From Deefgea salmonis (lineage in GTDB: Bacteria; Pseudomonadota; Gammaproteobacteria; Burkholderiales; Chitinibacteraceae), in contig NZ_JAJAWG010000004.1 of the NCBI RefSeq assembly GCF_020531905.1, positions 62,001 to 126,000 on the forward strand: 64,000 nucleotides of DNA, in the 5' to 3' direction. This document shows, one piece after another, positions 8,290-18,234 of the stretch (position 1 is the first letter of the stretch; the number at the start of each line of letters is the position of its first letter). The position numbers and the translations under genes were made by a program. Under the pieces are notes generated by a model that saw only the letters and a list, made by a program, of their open reading frames with translations, made no database searches and was not told where the DNA came from.

Positions 8290-9678
8290 ATGAAAGTTCG
8301 CACTCGTTTTGCCCCTTCTCCAACTGGCCTGTTACACATTGGCGGTGTTCGCACTGCGCTGTTTTCTTGGGCTTTTGCCAAAAAACACGGTGGTCAATTT
8401 GTTTTGCGGATTGAAGACACCGATCTAGAACGCTCAACGCCAGAATCGGTTGCTGCCATTATGGATGGCATGCATTGGGTGGGTTTGGATTACGACGAAG
8501 GCCCGTTTTATCAAATGCAAAGAATGGATCGCTACAAAGCGGTGATTCAGCATTTACTCGATTCTGGTCATGCTTATTACTGCTATTGCAGTAAAGAAGA
8601 GCTCGAAGCGCAACGCACTGACGCCGAAAGCCGAGGTGAAAAACCCCGCTACAACCGAGCTTGGCGACCAGAAACTGGCAAAACCTTGCCAGCGATTCCA
8701 AGTGACATCACCCCCGTGGTGCGGTTTAAAACCCCAATGGGCGGCTCCGTGGTGTGGTACGACCAAGTGAAAGGTCGGATCGAAATCAGCCATGATGAAC
8801 TCGATGATTTGATCTTGGCGCGCCCTGATGGCACGCCGACGTATAATTTTTGCGTGGTGGTTGACGATTGGGATATGCAAATTACCCACGTTATTCGCGG
8901 TGACGACCATGTGAACAATACCCCACGGCAAATTGTGATTTACCAAGCGCTCGACGCCACGGTGCCTTTGTTTGCCCATTTACCGATGATTCATAACGAT
9001 CAGGGCGTTAAATTGTCGAAGCGCCGCGATGCGGTGTCGGTGGTTGATTACGACAAGCAAGGTATTTTGCCTGAAGCGCTGCTCAATTATTTGGCGCGTC
9101 TGGGTTGGGGTCATGGCGACGATGAAATTTTCTCGTTAACGCAATTTGTTGAATGGTTTGATTTAAAAGGCGTGAGCGGTAGCCCAAGCCGGATGGATCG
9201 CGATAAATTGCTGTGGACTAATGCGCAATACATTAAAGCGGCAGACCCAGCGCAACTTGCGGCGCGCGTTGCTGGCTTTATGGCCGATAAAGGCGTTGCC
9301 ATCGAAGGCGGCCCAGCGCTCGCTGACGTGTGTGCGCTGCTAAAAGATCGTTGCCAAACCCTAGTTGAAATGGCCGATCAAGCGGCGTATTTCTATAGCG
9401 CCTTAACGCCAACACAAGACATCGCCGATAAGCACCTCACGCCAGATGATGAAGAACGCCTGAAGTTATTCGCCGAAGCGGCTGCTGCGCTAGAAACGTG
9501 GGACGCGCCAAGTTTGGGCGCGTTGATTAAAGAGTTCGTCAAGCAACAAGGCGTAAAAATGCCGCAAGTGGGCATGCCAATTCGTGCCAAAGTGTGTGGC
9601 ATCACCAATACGCCATCGGTGGACGCGGTATTGGCCTTGATTGGTCGCGAAGAAGTGTTGCGTCGTTTAGTGGCTTAA
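8290..9678 (+). CDS. gltX: glutamyl-tRNA synthetase
   Basis: This class I aminoacyl-tRNA synthetase charges tRNA-Glu with glutamate. The start at 8290 is fixed by the family N-terminus MKVRTRFAPSPTG. The upstream in-frame start at 8206 lies before the -10 box. The HIGH-like motif appears as PSPTGLLHIGG near residue 10 and the KMSKS-like motif as KLSKRR near residue 240. The C-terminal anticodon-binding helical domain is present. The 462-residue length is normal. A tRNA-Glu(UUC) substrate gene is in the same window at 62904. A strong terminator follows. Confidence 0.97.
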   Translation: MKVRTRFAPSPTGLLHIGGVRTALFSWAFAKKHGGQFVLRIEDTDLERSTPESVAAIMDGMHWVGLDYDEGPFYQMQRMDRYKAVIQHLLDSGHAYYCYCSKEELEAQRTDAESRGEKPRYNRAWRPETGKTLPAIPSDITPVVRFKTPMGGSVVWYDQVKGRIEISHDELDDLILARPDGTPTYNFCVVVDDWDMQITHVIRGDDHVNNTPRQIVIYQALDATVPLFAHLPMIHNDQGVKLSKRRDAVSVVDYDKQGILPEALLNYLARLGWGHGDDEIFSLTQFVEWFDLKGVSGSPSRMDRDKLLWTNAQYIKAADPAQLAARVAGFMADKGVAIEGGPALADVCALLKDRCQTLVEMADQAAYFYSALTPTQDIADKHLTPDDEERLKLFAEAAAALETWDAPSLGALIKEFVKQQGVKMPQVGMPIRAKVCGITNTPSVDAVLALIGREEVLRRLVA

Positions 9679-9706
9679 ACTCGAACAGATTTGCTAACTG
9701 AGTGTT

Positions 9707-9738
9707 AAAAGGCCAAGCCGATCTTGGCCTTTTTTTTT
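9707..9738 (+). terminator. intrinsic terminator of gltX
   Basis: An 11-bp stem (AAAAGGCCAAG / CTTGGCCTTTT) with a 5-base loop is followed by a T-run. Confidence 0.88.
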
Positions 9739-9781
9739 GCTGATTGAACAATCGCCATAGGCCGATTGCCAAAGGATGTTT

Positions 9782-11386
9782 ATGTCTATTGCTGTTTCGC
9801 ATGCTCAATTACAGGAACAAATCGGCCAATTACTGATGGTCGGTTTTGATGGTTTGGTGGTGAATCCAGAGATTGAAAATCTAATTCGCCAGCAGCGCAT
9901 CGGCGGGGTGATTTTGTTTCGCCGCAATATCGATACGCCAGCGCAAGTTGCCGCGCTATGCCAGCAATTGCAAATGATTAATGCAGAGGTCAGCGATTTG
10001 CCGCTGTTGATTGGGATTGATCAAGAAGGCGGAATGGTGATGCGCATTGAAGAGGGCGTGACCCCAATCCCTTCGGCGATGGCCTACGCTCGCGCAGCGA
10101 GCAGCCCAGCCCAGCAAGCTAATGCAATAGAGGCCTGCCAAGCATTACACCAAATTGCTGCCGATGAATTGCGGCAAATGGGCATCAATATTAATTTTGC
10201 CCCTTGCTTAGACATTAATAATAATCGCGCTAATCCGGTGATTGGCATTCGCTCATTTGGTGAAGACGCTGCAACGGTCACGCAATATGGTTTAGCGGCA
10301 TTGCGCGGTATTCATGCTGCGGGTATTGCGGCGACGGCGAAACATTTTCCCGGTCATGGCGATACCGCCACCGATTCACACTACGCCTTACCGCTAGTGG
10401 CACATGATTTAGCGCGCTTAAACGCCGTTGAACTGGTGCCATTTAAGGCGGCGATTGCTGCTGGGGTGGATGCGGTGATGACCGCACACGTAGTGTTTGC
10501 GGCCATTGAGCCCGATACCACCTTGCCAGCGACCTTATCACGCAAAGTGCTCACAGGTTTGCTACGCCAACAGCTGGACTTTGGCGGACTGATTATTACC
10601 GACTGCCTTGAAATGGATGCGATTGCCGCGCGCCCACGGGTCAGCGATTGCCCGGGCGCTGCTGGTAGCGTACAAGGCGCAGTGCAAGCGATTGCGGCCG
10701 GGGCTGATATCGCTTTGGTGTCGCATACTTATTCACGCCAAGTGGCGGCCGTCGAGGCTTTACTTAAAGCCGTAGAGACGGGGTATGTCAATGTAGATCA
10801 GATACAGCAAAGCTTAGATCGAATTACCCTGCTTAAAAAATCCAAGGCAATGACGCAATGGCGGGATCTAGTGCAGCCGCCAGCGCAGTTGCAAGCGCCT
10901 GCCGCGATGGCATTAGCGCAGCAAGTGCAAGCGCAAGCGATTGAAATGCACGGTTTGCCACTGGATCAACACGCTACCACCTTACTGATCACGGTTGAAT
11001 TAATGCAGCGCACCGAGATTGACGAAGTTGCACTCGGCGCCTCACGCAGCGCACGCGGGACGTTATTGCCCTTGCTGCAAGCGGCGGGCGTTGATGTCAG
11101 CGAAATCATTATTTCTCCGCAGGTGAACGATAGCGAATGGGCGCAAGTGATCGCTGCACAAGCAAGCGCACCGCAAGTGATTTTTCAAAGCTATAACGCC
11201 ACTCGCTTTGCGCGGCAAAGTGAATTAATCCGCCAAATTGCCGCCGACAAATTACTACTGATCGCCGGACGTAATCCGTATGACATCGATATCGCCCCAC
11301 AAGCCAAAACGCGCATTGCTGCCTGCAGCAATCGCCCAGCCGTATTGGCGCTGATGGCGAAAAAATTATTGGGCGACTTGGAGTAA
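9782..11386 (+). CDS. nagZ: beta-N-acetylglucosaminidase, glycoside hydrolase family 3 (NagZ-like)
   Basis: The enzyme should remove N-acetylglucosamine from the non-reducing end of muropeptides or chitin oligomers. The GH3 barrel (about residues 1-330) holds the NagZ motif KHFPGHGD with the following TDSHYALP, and the nucleophile aspartate in ITDCLEMDA. There is no signal peptide, so it acts in the cytoplasm. At 534 residues it is much longer than E. coli NagZ (341), with an added C-terminal domain of about 200 residues. That is the two-domain layout of some Gram-positive NagZ proteins. The ATG at 9782 is preferred over 9776 because AAAGGA then lies at a proper distance. Substrate preference between wall fragments and chitin cannot be decided. 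Confidence 0.88.
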   Translation: MSIAVSHAQLQEQIGQLLMVGFDGLVVNPEIENLIRQQRIGGVILFRRNIDTPAQVAALCQQLQMINAEVSDLPLLIGIDQEGGMVMRIEEGVTPIPSAMAYARAASSPAQQANAIEACQALHQIAADELRQMGININFAPCLDINNNRANPVIGIRSFGEDAATVTQYGLAALRGIHAAGIAATAKHFPGHGDTATDSHYALPLVAHDLARLNAVELVPFKAAIAAGVDAVMTAHVVFAAIEPDTTLPATLSRKVLTGLLRQQLDFGGLIITDCLEMDAIAARPRVSDCPGAAGSVQGAVQAIAAGADIALVSHTYSRQVAAVEALLKAVETGYVNVDQIQQSLDRITLLKKSKAMTQWRDLVQPPAQLQAPAAMALAQQVQAQAIEMHGLPLDQHATTLLITVELMQRTEIDEVALGASRSARGTLLPLLQAAGVDVSEIIISPQVNDSEWAQVIAAQASAPQVIFQSYNATRFARQSELIRQIAADKLLLIAGRNPYDIDIAPQAKTRIAACSNRPAVLALMAKKLLGDLE

Positions 11387-11447
11387 AAGTACGGGGGGAA
11401 TAAATGCAGTGCATTCCACCAGATTGCGGAGACTATTTGTTCGGCCG

Positions 11448-11476
11448 AAAAAAAACGCCCTTGCGGGCGTTTTTTG
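11448..11476. terminator. bidirectional terminator between the two hexosaminidase genes
   Basis: The stem ACGCCC/GGGCGT (11455-11470) has a 4-base loop, flanked by an A-run on one side and a T-run on the other. It serves both convergent genes. Confidence 0.85.
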
Positions 11477-11487
11477 TTAGTTGCAGT

Positions 11488-14124
11488 TTATTGCACTTTA
11501 GAGACTTGACCAAAACGTGGTTTTTTCTGATCAGAGTTGCTGGTTCTGACCCAAACGCTGCCCGTCACCGCTGGTTTTTTATTGGCATCGTAAACCAACC
11601 ATTGCTTGCCATCGTTTGAATACTGAATTTGCACATTTGGAATTTCAGTATTGGCATTTAACACGCCATTGATGATTTTCGCGCCGACTTTTGGCAAACG
11701 ATATTGAATGTGATGCGCATCGAGTTTTTCTAAACCACGCGCGCCAACGGCATTCACGAAATGATTGTAATCATTATCGAGTGCTTGTTTATCCACATGT
11801 TTGCTTTCGCTCGAATAAACCGTGTTGGCTTTAAAGTTCTCCCAGCTTGGTTTATTCCAAGCGCGTTCGGCAATGGCAAAGATACGTGGATACATCATAT
11901 ATTCAGCCTGCGCATCGGTTCTTTGCGTTTCTGACCATAAATGACCCGAAATCCCTTTAATGCTTGGTGCGGTGGCCGGTGAAGTAATGCTCATTGCCTT
12001 ACCATCGCGATCTACGCTGGTTTCAGCGTTTTGCGCTAAATTACCTGGCGCAAAAGAGAAGATCTTTTTCAATGGATTAGCCCGCGCTGCCCAGTAATAG
12101 CCACGTTCTGCAGGATCAATTTCATTGGGCATATCGAGGTATAAATAATCTGGATTAGATAAAACAATATCAAATCCTTTTTGATTAAATTGAGAAACAA
12201 CCTCAGTACCACCCCAGAATAAAGTATCCCAAACGTTAACGGTTGGTTTAACCGTCATTTCGCTGGCACTCTTTAAATGCGACAAACCATCTTGCCAGCT
12301 TTGGAATGAATTAATTTTGTGTGGAACGAGCTCTTTATTAATCTCTTTACCAAACCACGTGGTTAATTCATCAAATGAACCGACAGTGCCGTTTTTAACC
12401 AAAGCTTGGCAAGCGGGTGATTTCTCATAAGGGAAATTTTGTGCTTTTTTATCAATAATGCCTTGGCCCGGTTTTGCATCTGCTGCGCTGGCATAACCAC
12501 CGCCAAGCATAATGTTTTTCGCTTCATCACCGCCATAATGCCAAGTGCTTAATTTCAGACCGGCTTCGGTATACATCGCATTGACTTCAGCAATGACTTT
12601 TTTCGCAAAGTCTTTTGATGATGGCAGGCAGACATTCATAAAGCCTTTTTTGTCATAAAACTGAACCGTGGTCACTTGCGATGTATCGCTTGGATCTAAT
12701 AAACGATATTGTTCGGCAGCTTTTTTATTGCCGGCTTTCATTAGATTATTGTAGCGCGCTTCCATTGAAACGACGGCGGCACGGGAGTGGCCGGGCATGT
12801 CGATTTCTGGAATCACTTCAATATTGCGCGCTTTAGCGTATTTTAAGATTTCAATAAAATCAGCGCGAGTATAAAAACCATCGGATTTTTGTGCTTCAGT
12901 ACCATGGCCCAATTGCGGCAATAATTGAGTTTGTTCATTGCTTGAATTCAAACCGCGCTGTGCGCCAACACTGGTTAATTCATCCAAGCCATTGATTTGT
13001 AAACGCCAGCCTTCATCATCACTCAAATGCAAATGCAGTTTGTTTAATTTTAATTGGCTCATTTGGTCAATTAAACTCAATACATGCTGTTTGGATTTAA
13101 AGTTACGTGCCGTGTCGAGCATCATGCCACGATATTCGTAGCGCGGTGCATCATTGACCACCATCTCAGAAAGATTGTCTTTCGATTGAATATCGATCAG
13201 CGATAGTAATGAATTAAAACCATTCATTGCGCCAGCAGCATCAAAACCATAAACCTGGGCGATGCCATCTTTAATAATTAAAGTATAACCGCCGTCTTTT
13301 TTTGCTTCAGCCAATTGGATTTGTTTTGGATCAATCGCAATATTGACTAGCAAAGCTTGGTCTTTATTTTTAGCGAGGAGTTTATATTTTTTGAGTGATT
13401 GGGCAAAAACGTCTTTGCTATCAGCAGGAACCTGATTTAAGAACAAACCGTTTTTGATTGAAACGCTATTTGCTTTGATAATTTTTTGTTCAATCGGCGC
13501 TGGAATAATTCGATCTTTGGCCGCTGCCGCATCGATTTTAGCGGTGTAAACGTCATAGCGTTTTAGGCTATCTAAAATTAGATTTTCATCTGAGCTGGCG
13601 CGTTTGCCTTGGGCGGTGGTCAGCGGAGTGGCAAATTGGGTAACGTCTTCGGTATCGGTGTTTTTGATGGTTTTGGTTTGGCCATTGGCGCTCACCATCC
13701 AGCGTGGGAAGGTATCAAAATCACTGACGTGCCAATATTCACTGATTAAATTAATTTGGATGCTTTTGCCGGCAGCAATCCCTGCAAATTGATCGGTTGG
13801 TGTTAAACGGTTTAAATCACCGGTGATGTGTTCAATTTTAAATTGATCGCCAACCACACTTAAAATTCTTCGTGGTGAAGGAATAAGAATAGAGAAATCT
13901 TTATCGCTTAATGTTTTGCCGGTATTACTCAATGTAATGGTAGAGCGGTAGCAAGTGGCCCAATCGGCACCGAGTTGCTGGCAGGTATTTTCAGCTTCTG
14001 CGCCTTTAATTTCGACATGAATTTGTAATTGTTTGGCTAAAGTTTCTGCGCTAGGACTTGCAAAAGACAGACCTGAAAATAAAGCGCCGACGAGTACTGA
14101 AATGACTTTGACTTGAGGTTGCAT
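11488..14124 (-). CDS. beta-N-acetylhexosaminidase, glycoside hydrolase family 20 (chitobiase)
   Basis: The 878-residue secreted enzyme should split chitobiose and short chitin oligomers to N-acetylglucosamine. An N-terminal signal peptide ends near GLSFA (residue 22). The order of domains is the bacterial chitobiase one: N-terminal carbohydrate-binding-like CHB_HEX domain, GH20b domain, catalytic GH20 barrel and a C-terminal Ig-like domain. The catalytic Asp-Glu pair is Asp533-Glu534 in the YGGDE motif. Substrate assistance by the 2-acetamido group is known for the family. The protein probably works in the periplasm or outer membrane. It converges on the nagZ-like gene through a shared terminator. 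Its presence supports a chitin-degrading lifestyle. Confidence 0.93.
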   Translation of the reverse strand: MQPQVKVISVLVGALFSGLSFASPSAETLAKQLQIHVEIKGAEAENTCQQLGADWATCYRSTITLSNTGKTLSDKDFSILIPSPRRILSVVGDQFKIEHITGDLNRLTPTDQFAGIAAGKSIQINLISEYWHVSDFDTFPRWMVSANGQTKTIKNTDTEDVTQFATPLTTAQGKRASSDENLILDSLKRYDVYTAKIDAAAAKDRIIPAPIEQKIIKANSVSIKNGLFLNQVPADSKDVFAQSLKKYKLLAKNKDQALLVNIAIDPKQIQLAEAKKDGGYTLIIKDGIAQVYGFDAAGAMNGFNSLLSLIDIQSKDNLSEMVVNDAPRYEYRGMMLDTARNFKSKQHVLSLIDQMSQLKLNKLHLHLSDDEGWRLQINGLDELTSVGAQRGLNSSNEQTQLLPQLGHGTEAQKSDGFYTRADFIEILKYAKARNIEVIPEIDMPGHSRAAVVSMEARYNNLMKAGNKKAAEQYRLLDPSDTSQVTTVQFYDKKGFMNVCLPSSKDFAKKVIAEVNAMYTEAGLKLSTWHYGGDEAKNIMLGGGYASAADAKPGQGIIDKKAQNFPYEKSPACQALVKNGTVGSFDELTTWFGKEINKELVPHKINSFQSWQDGLSHLKSASEMTVKPTVNVWDTLFWGGTEVVSQFNQKGFDIVLSNPDYLYLDMPNEIDPAERGYYWAARANPLKKIFSFAPGNLAQNAETSVDRDGKAMSITSPATAPSIKGISGHLWSETQRTDAQAEYMMYPRIFAIAERAWNKPSWENFKANTVYSSESKHVDKQALDNDYNHFVNAVGARGLEKLDAHHIQYRLPKVGAKIINGVLNANTEIPNVQIQYSNDGKQWLVYDANKKPAVTGSVWVRTSNSDQKKPRFGQVSKVQ

Positions 14125-14684
14125 ATCGATTCCATTTAAAACTGATTAATAAAATTTTGATGAAGCAAACAACAAACCAAGAACAACGAAAGCAATTAAA
14201 ATCTCGTAGTAAGCTATGGCTTATTGAGTTGAATTCATTGAATTTTTATTATTTTTTTGTGTGAATCTCTATTGTAAGGTTGCTTTGGCAAAAATTAATA
14301 GCCATTGCTCAATGGTGATAATTACCTATTCAATTGACGGTTTCTGCGATATACGCGATGCAAAACGCGGAGATGAAGTGATTTGTAATCAGTGGTAGGT
14401 CATTAACTCGGCAAGCTTTGTTGTATATCAAGAAGGCCTACTGACGAACGTTAATTTAATAGTCTATCTCGTTATAAAGCTGCAAATTGATATTTTTATA
14501 TATTTTAAATAATGTGGTATGAATGAAATTAAAATGCTTAATTATTGATATGGAATATTCAATGTGGTGATTTTTAATTCAATCCAGATCGCAGCGGGCA
14601 GTTTGTGCGACGCTATCTTTCGCCGCGCCGCAGTGTTGTAGCAAGCGCACATCGGATGGCGATGCATCGCTGACTACGCCTTGA
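14125..14684. other. AT-rich intergenic region upstream of chitobiase
   Basis: Some 560 bases between the chitobiase start and the repeat at 14686 hold no credible ORF. The first 450 bases are AT-rich and must include the chitobiase promoter. The last 100 bases are GC-rich with short self-complementary stretches. I could not identify an operator for a chitin-responsive regulator. Confidence 0.4.
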
Positions 14685-14685
14685 T

Positions 14686-14737
14686 GCGCCGCTAAAATCG
14701 CTCGAGCGCGGCGAAAAACCAAACGTCAACAACCCTA
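14686..14737. repeat. palindromic intergenic repeat family 1, copy A (partial)
   Basis: A GC stem (CGCCGC at 14687-14692, GCGGCG at 14708-14713) is followed by the shared word AAACCAAACGTCAAC (14716-14730) and CCCTA. The same word order is found near 27.2 and 42.1 kb. Only the right half matches those copies. Confidence 0.55.
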
Positions 14738-14738
14738 G

Positions 14739-14766
14739 CCTCGCCGATCTGGTTGATGCGGCGAGG
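14739..14766 (-). repeat. stem-loop downstream of chemoreceptor gene
   Basis: A perfect 8-bp stem (CCTCGCCG / CGGCGAGG) with a 12-base loop lies 14 bases past the stop. There is no T-run, so intrinsic termination is uncertain. Confidence 0.45.
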
Positions 14767-14779
14767 TGCATGCGCATGT

Positions 14780-16417
14780 TTAGAGTTTGAATTGTTGTAC
14801 CGCTTGGCTGAGTCGGCTTGAGAGGTTTTGCAAATCTTTGGCGGCATGGGCGTTCGATTGCACGTCGAGCGCGCTGGCTTCGGCCATTTGCGCGATTTGC
14901 TCGACACTGCGGGCAATCTCGGTGGTGGCGACGCTTTGTTCGCGAATTGCGCTGCTAATGCTGTCGACCACTTCACGAACTTGGTCAGCGCCTTGGCGAA
15001 TCTCATCAATCGCAACGCCGGCTTCATTGGCAAAGGCAACGCCGGTATTGGCTTGCACGACGCCACTTTCCATTTGGGTAATCGCTTCGCGGGTGCCGGT
15101 TTGAATTTGGCCGACCATTTTGGCGATTTCCACGGTGGACTGGCTGGTGCGCTCGGCCAGTTTACGCACTTCATCGGCAACGACAGCAAAACCACGGCCT
15201 TGCTCGCCAGCACGTGCCGCTTCAATCGCCGCGTTGAGCGCCAATAAATTAGTCTGATCGGCAATGTCTTTAATGGTGCTGACAATCGATGAGATTTCTT
15301 GCGATTGCCGGCCGAGCTCTTCGATTTTGCTCGATGAATCTTTAACCAAATTGGCGATTTTATGCACTTCACTGGTGGCGCTATGAATCACTTGGGCGCC
15401 GCGAGTTGATTGCTGGCCCGCTTGGCGCGCCAGCTCGCTGGCTTCGTCGGTATTGGCGGTGACATGGTCGATCGAAACTGACATTTCTTCTACCGCCGCC
15501 GCCATTGACGCCGCCGATTCGCTTTGTTGTTGGGCGCGCAGCGCCACATCGCTGGAGTTTTGCCCTAAATGATTGGCGGCACTGTCGATTTGCGCGGCGC
15601 TGGCATGCACTTCACCAATGACGCTACGCAGGGCTTGCTGCATATCGCGCATTGCGGTGATTAAGCTGTTGGGGTATCGAGGATCACAAGCGATAGTTTG
15701 CTGCAATTGGCCTTGCGCCACATTGCGGGCCAGATCAACCGCCAATTGCGGTTCGCCACCGAGTAAGCGAAATAAATAGCCCCCAAGTGCCCATAAAACA
15801 TAACAAATGAGCGCCAAACTGATCAGACTGATTGGCAATAATATGTGCAATGCCGACATGAAATTATCCTGGACATCATCCAAATAAACCCCAGTACCAA
15901 TCACCCAACCCCAAGGCTGAAAGCCAATGACGTAGGAAATTTTATCCACCGGCGGGTTGTTGGCGGTTTTGGACCATTGGTACTCCACAAAGCCTGCGCC
16001 TTGGCTGCGAACTACATTGGCCATTTCAACAAACAGCGCTTTGCCATTGGGGTCTTTGCTATTGCTGAGATTTTTGCCATCAAGCTCGGGTTTGAGTGGA
16101 TGCATCAGCATGGTGGGGCTGGTGTCGTTGATCCAGAAATATTCTTTGCCATCATAGCGAATCGCCTTCACCGCCAGTAATGCCGCCGCTTGGGCGCTGG
16201 CTTGATCCATTTTTCCTTGGCGGCTGAGGGCTTCATAATGCGCCACAATCGATTGCGCCGATTCGGCTAAATTGCGGATTTTGTCTTTACGATCATTGAG
16301 CATTTCACCGCGTAATTGCAGCAGCATTACGCAGACCAGCAAGATAAACGTCATGACGGTGATCGCTGCGGCAAAGAGTAAGCGCGCGCGGAGTGAGAAA
16401 GGCGTAGCTTGAGCCAT
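14780..16417 (-). CDS. methyl-accepting chemotaxis protein with Cache sensor
   Basis: The 545-residue inner-membrane chemoreceptor would control the CheA kinase and so flagellar rotation. Residues about 12-32 form the first membrane segment. Residues about 35-185 form a periplasmic single-Cache domain of the Cache_2 type, with the YFWIND and GWVIGTGVY signatures. A second membrane segment spans about 188-215, then a HAMP-like linker. The cytoplasmic signalling coiled coil carries the conserved hairpin tip around [19 protein letters not shown]. No ligand can be predicted, though single-Cache domains often bind small carboxylates. No che genes are in the window. The gene stands alone, flanked by palindromic repeats. 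Confidence 0.93.
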   Translation of the reverse strand: MAQATPFSLRARLLFAAAITVMTFILLVCVMLLQLRGEMLNDRKDKIRNLAESAQSIVAHYEALSRQGKMDQASAQAAALLAVKAIRYDGKEYFWINDTSPTMLMHPLKPELDGKNLSNSKDPNGKALFVEMANVVRSQGAGFVEYQWSKTANNPPVDKISYVIGFQPWGWVIGTGVYLDDVQDNFMSALHILLPISLISLALICYVLWALGGYLFRLLGGEPQLAVDLARNVAQGQLQQTIACDPRYPNSLITAMRDMQQALRSVIGEVHASAAQIDSAANHLGQNSSDVALRAQQQSESAASMAAAVEEMSVSIDHVTANTDEASELARQAGQQSTRGAQVIHSATSEVHKIANLVKDSSSKIEELGRQSQEISSIVSTIKDIADQTNLLALNAAIEAARAGEQGRGFAVVADEVRKLAERTSQSTVEIAKMVGQIQTGTREAITQMESGVVQANTGVAFANEAGVAIDEIRQGADQVREVVDSISSAIREQSVATTEIARSVEQIAQMAEASALDVQSNAHAAKDLQNLSSRLSQAVQQFKL

Positions 16418-16431
16418 GGTGTATCCCCTGT

Positions 16432-16446
16432 AACAATATTATTGTT
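16432..16446. repeat. 15-bp palindrome upstream of chemoreceptor
   Basis: AACAATA-T-TATTGTT is a perfect palindrome starting 15 bases before the start codon of the chemoreceptor gene. It may be an operator; no cognate regulator is known. Confidence 0.35.
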
Positions 16447-16811
16447 TTCTGATGTTTTGGCTATTGTGCGGATACGCGCTTGAGCTTGCAATTTCTTACT
16501 GATTACTGTTGCGTGATACGGGAAAATACTGGGATTAGGTGTAATTGATGGTGAGTCTTGCGCGCTAGCAATGACGATGCAGATGATGGATTTATTGCGT
16601 TGCTTATTACAATATGTAGGGTATTGCTTGGTAATGCATTATTTAATTGGCTTGCCAAGCAATACCTGCTGTTAAATATCGTGATTCAGATCGCGCGTGG
16701 TTTGCGTGTGGATTAGCCAGCGCTGCGCCGCCAGATTCCCTTCTCCTTGATGGGGGAAGGTGAGGCTGGAGAGACGACGGCGTTTATTTTGATGCTTAAT
16801 CCCCCTCCGAG
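16447..16811. other. intergenic region with two palindromic elements
   Basis: No gene is seen between the chemoreceptor and degV. The region holds the inverted repeat at 16620-16666. Near 16738-16760 there is a CCCTTCTCC...GGGGGAAGG hairpin that resembles short palindromes widely scattered in proteobacterial intergenic DNA. Confidence 0.4.
16620..16666. repeat. palindromic intergenic repeat family 2, first copy
   Basis: Perfect 12-bp arms (GGTATTGCTTGG, 16620-16631; CCAAGCAATACC, 16655-16666) enclose 23 bases. The arms closely resemble those of the 19-bp inverted repeat at 60033-60085. Confidence 0.6.
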
Positions 16812-17756
16812 CTAATTGAGCACGGCTTCGGTTTCGGCAGCAAAGGCAATGGCCAGACCGCCAGCGCCGATGTTCACGCCGGCGGTGGTACTCATTTCGC
16901 AAAGCAATAATTGCACCTTGGCGTGCGCACAGGCGCGTTGTAATTGTTGATATGCTGCCATATCGCTGATGATGTGCGGATCGCCGCCGTAACTGACGCA
17001 AATGGTTTTGGCAACCAAGCCTTGCTCGATGTGCTCTTCGGCCATGGTAAATAGTTTTTCAACACCGGTTTGAAAACCATGAATGCGCGCCACAGGGCTA
17101 GTTTCGCCACGATAGGCACGGATCACCGGTTTGATGTCGAGCGCGCTACCAAAGGCATAGGATAAAAATCCAACGCTTTTATCGCCTTTGCGGCGTGCTT
17201 GGTGGCGCAGTTGGCCTAGATCAGCCGGCATTAAAAAGCTTTGTACACTTTGGCTGAGCCGATTGATGTGGTGGGTGATGGTCGAGCGGCTGGCTTGTTC
17301 GCTGATTAAGCGCGCAGTTTCGGCGACGATCAGCCCTTGGCCGCAAAAGAGATTGGCGCTATCAAACACACGCACGGCAAACGGTTTGCTTAGATTGGCC
17401 GCTTCGCGGATCGGTCGGTATTCGGTCAGGATGCGCCGAGCGGCTTGGTTGCAGTGATTAAAAATTTGGCTACGCGATTGCATGACAGTCAGGCAAAACA
17501 CCGAGTCAAATTCCAAGATCAGTCGGGTCATGAATAATTCACGAATTTGCTCGACCGAGAAGGGCTTAGATTCAAAATCCGAGGTGCCGGCTGCGGCTTG
17601 GCGGCGATAAAAACTGCGGGTCGCGACGGGGTCGCGGTGGTCAATAAACTGGCCATCGTTGCCTTGAATGGTGATTGGCAAGATGACGATTTGATGTTGA
17701 TCTAAAAATTCGCGCGGTAAATCGCAGCAAGAGTCTGTTACTAAGCCGACTCGCAT
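16812..17756 (-). CDS. DegV family fatty-acid-binding protein
   Basis: The 314-residue soluble protein belongs to the DegV family, whose members bind fatty acids and act as FakB-type carriers for fatty-acid kinase in Gram-positive bacteria. The N-terminal VTDSCCDLP motif and the following strand with VILPITI are typical. The second domain contains the GFLSYAFGSALDIKPVI segment typical of DegV fold two. No FakA-like kinase gene is nearby, so the partner is unknown in this organism. The start ATG at 17756 fits the family N-terminus. It seems to be a single gene, with about 900 bases of gene-free DNA upstream. Confidence 0.88.
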   Translation of the reverse strand: MRVGLVTDSCCDLPREFLDQHQIVILPITIQGNDGQFIDHRDPVATRSFYRRQAAAGTSDFESKPFSVEQIRELFMTRLILEFDSVFCLTVMQSRSQIFNHCNQAARRILTEYRPIREAANLSKPFAVRVFDSANLFCGQGLIVAETARLISEQASRSTITHHINRLSQSVQSFLMPADLGQLRHQARRKGDKSVGFLSYAFGSALDIKPVIRAYRGETSPVARIHGFQTGVEKLFTMAEEHIEQGLVAKTICVSYGGDPHIISDMAAYQQLQRACAHAKVQLLLCEMSTTAGVNIGAGGLAIAFAAETEAVLN

Positions 17757-17874
17757 CGTGTTCTCTCCAAGAGTGTGGATTGGTCACCGTCTGATGCGGT
17801 GTTGTGCTGGACACCGCGTGCTTTTGCCGTGGTGAAGCTGACATATTATGATATGCGAATATAAGTTAGCACTG

Positions 17875-17932
17875 AATTCTGACGATTTTTAATAGGGATA
17901 ATCCCGATTATTTTAAATTTTTAGTCAGAATT
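17875..17932. repeat. compound inverted repeat upstream of degV
   Basis: Perfect 9-bp arms (AATTCTGAC, 17875-17883; GTCAGAATT, 17924-17932) enclose an 11-bp palindrome GGGATAATCCC at 17895-17905. It lies about 120 bases before the degV start and could be regulatory. Confidence 0.35.
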
Positions 17933-18185
17933 AAGTAATTTTACTTGTGCGAAGCCGCTGCTCAATGGCGCAGGCATGAAAAAAATATCGTCGATGTTGG
18001 AGTGGGTTGTTCTGTTTTATCGTGGTGGTATAGCAATCAACTGCATTGCAAATCATGCCTAGCTGGCAATACCCGGTTTATTTTTTAGTTTGCTTCATGG
18101 TTGAGCGATTGACGAAGGTCGCGCTCGGGTGACAGGTCGGGGTGTTGGCAAAATATGGCAATACAGGCCGAGGGATGGCTGTAGC

Positions 18186-18234
18186 CTAATTGCCACGCAA
18201 TATTTGAATCTAATTGCCACGCAATATTTTGAAT
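18186..18234. repeat. tandem duplication of a 24-bp unit
   Basis: Two adjacent units that both read CTAATTGCCACGCAATATTT and end in GAAT differ only by one extra T in the second copy. A decayed third unit may follow. Confidence 0.75.

Noticed and set aside
14692-15372. Long minus-strand open frame of 226 codons
   Set aside because: It is a frame shadow of the chemoreceptor signalling domain; the translation is Arg/Lys/Ser-rich with no family, and the real frame is unambiguous.
16738-16760. Hairpin CCCTTCTCC...GGGGGAAGG considered as degV terminator
   Set aside because: No T-run on the minus strand; more like a common scattered palindrome.
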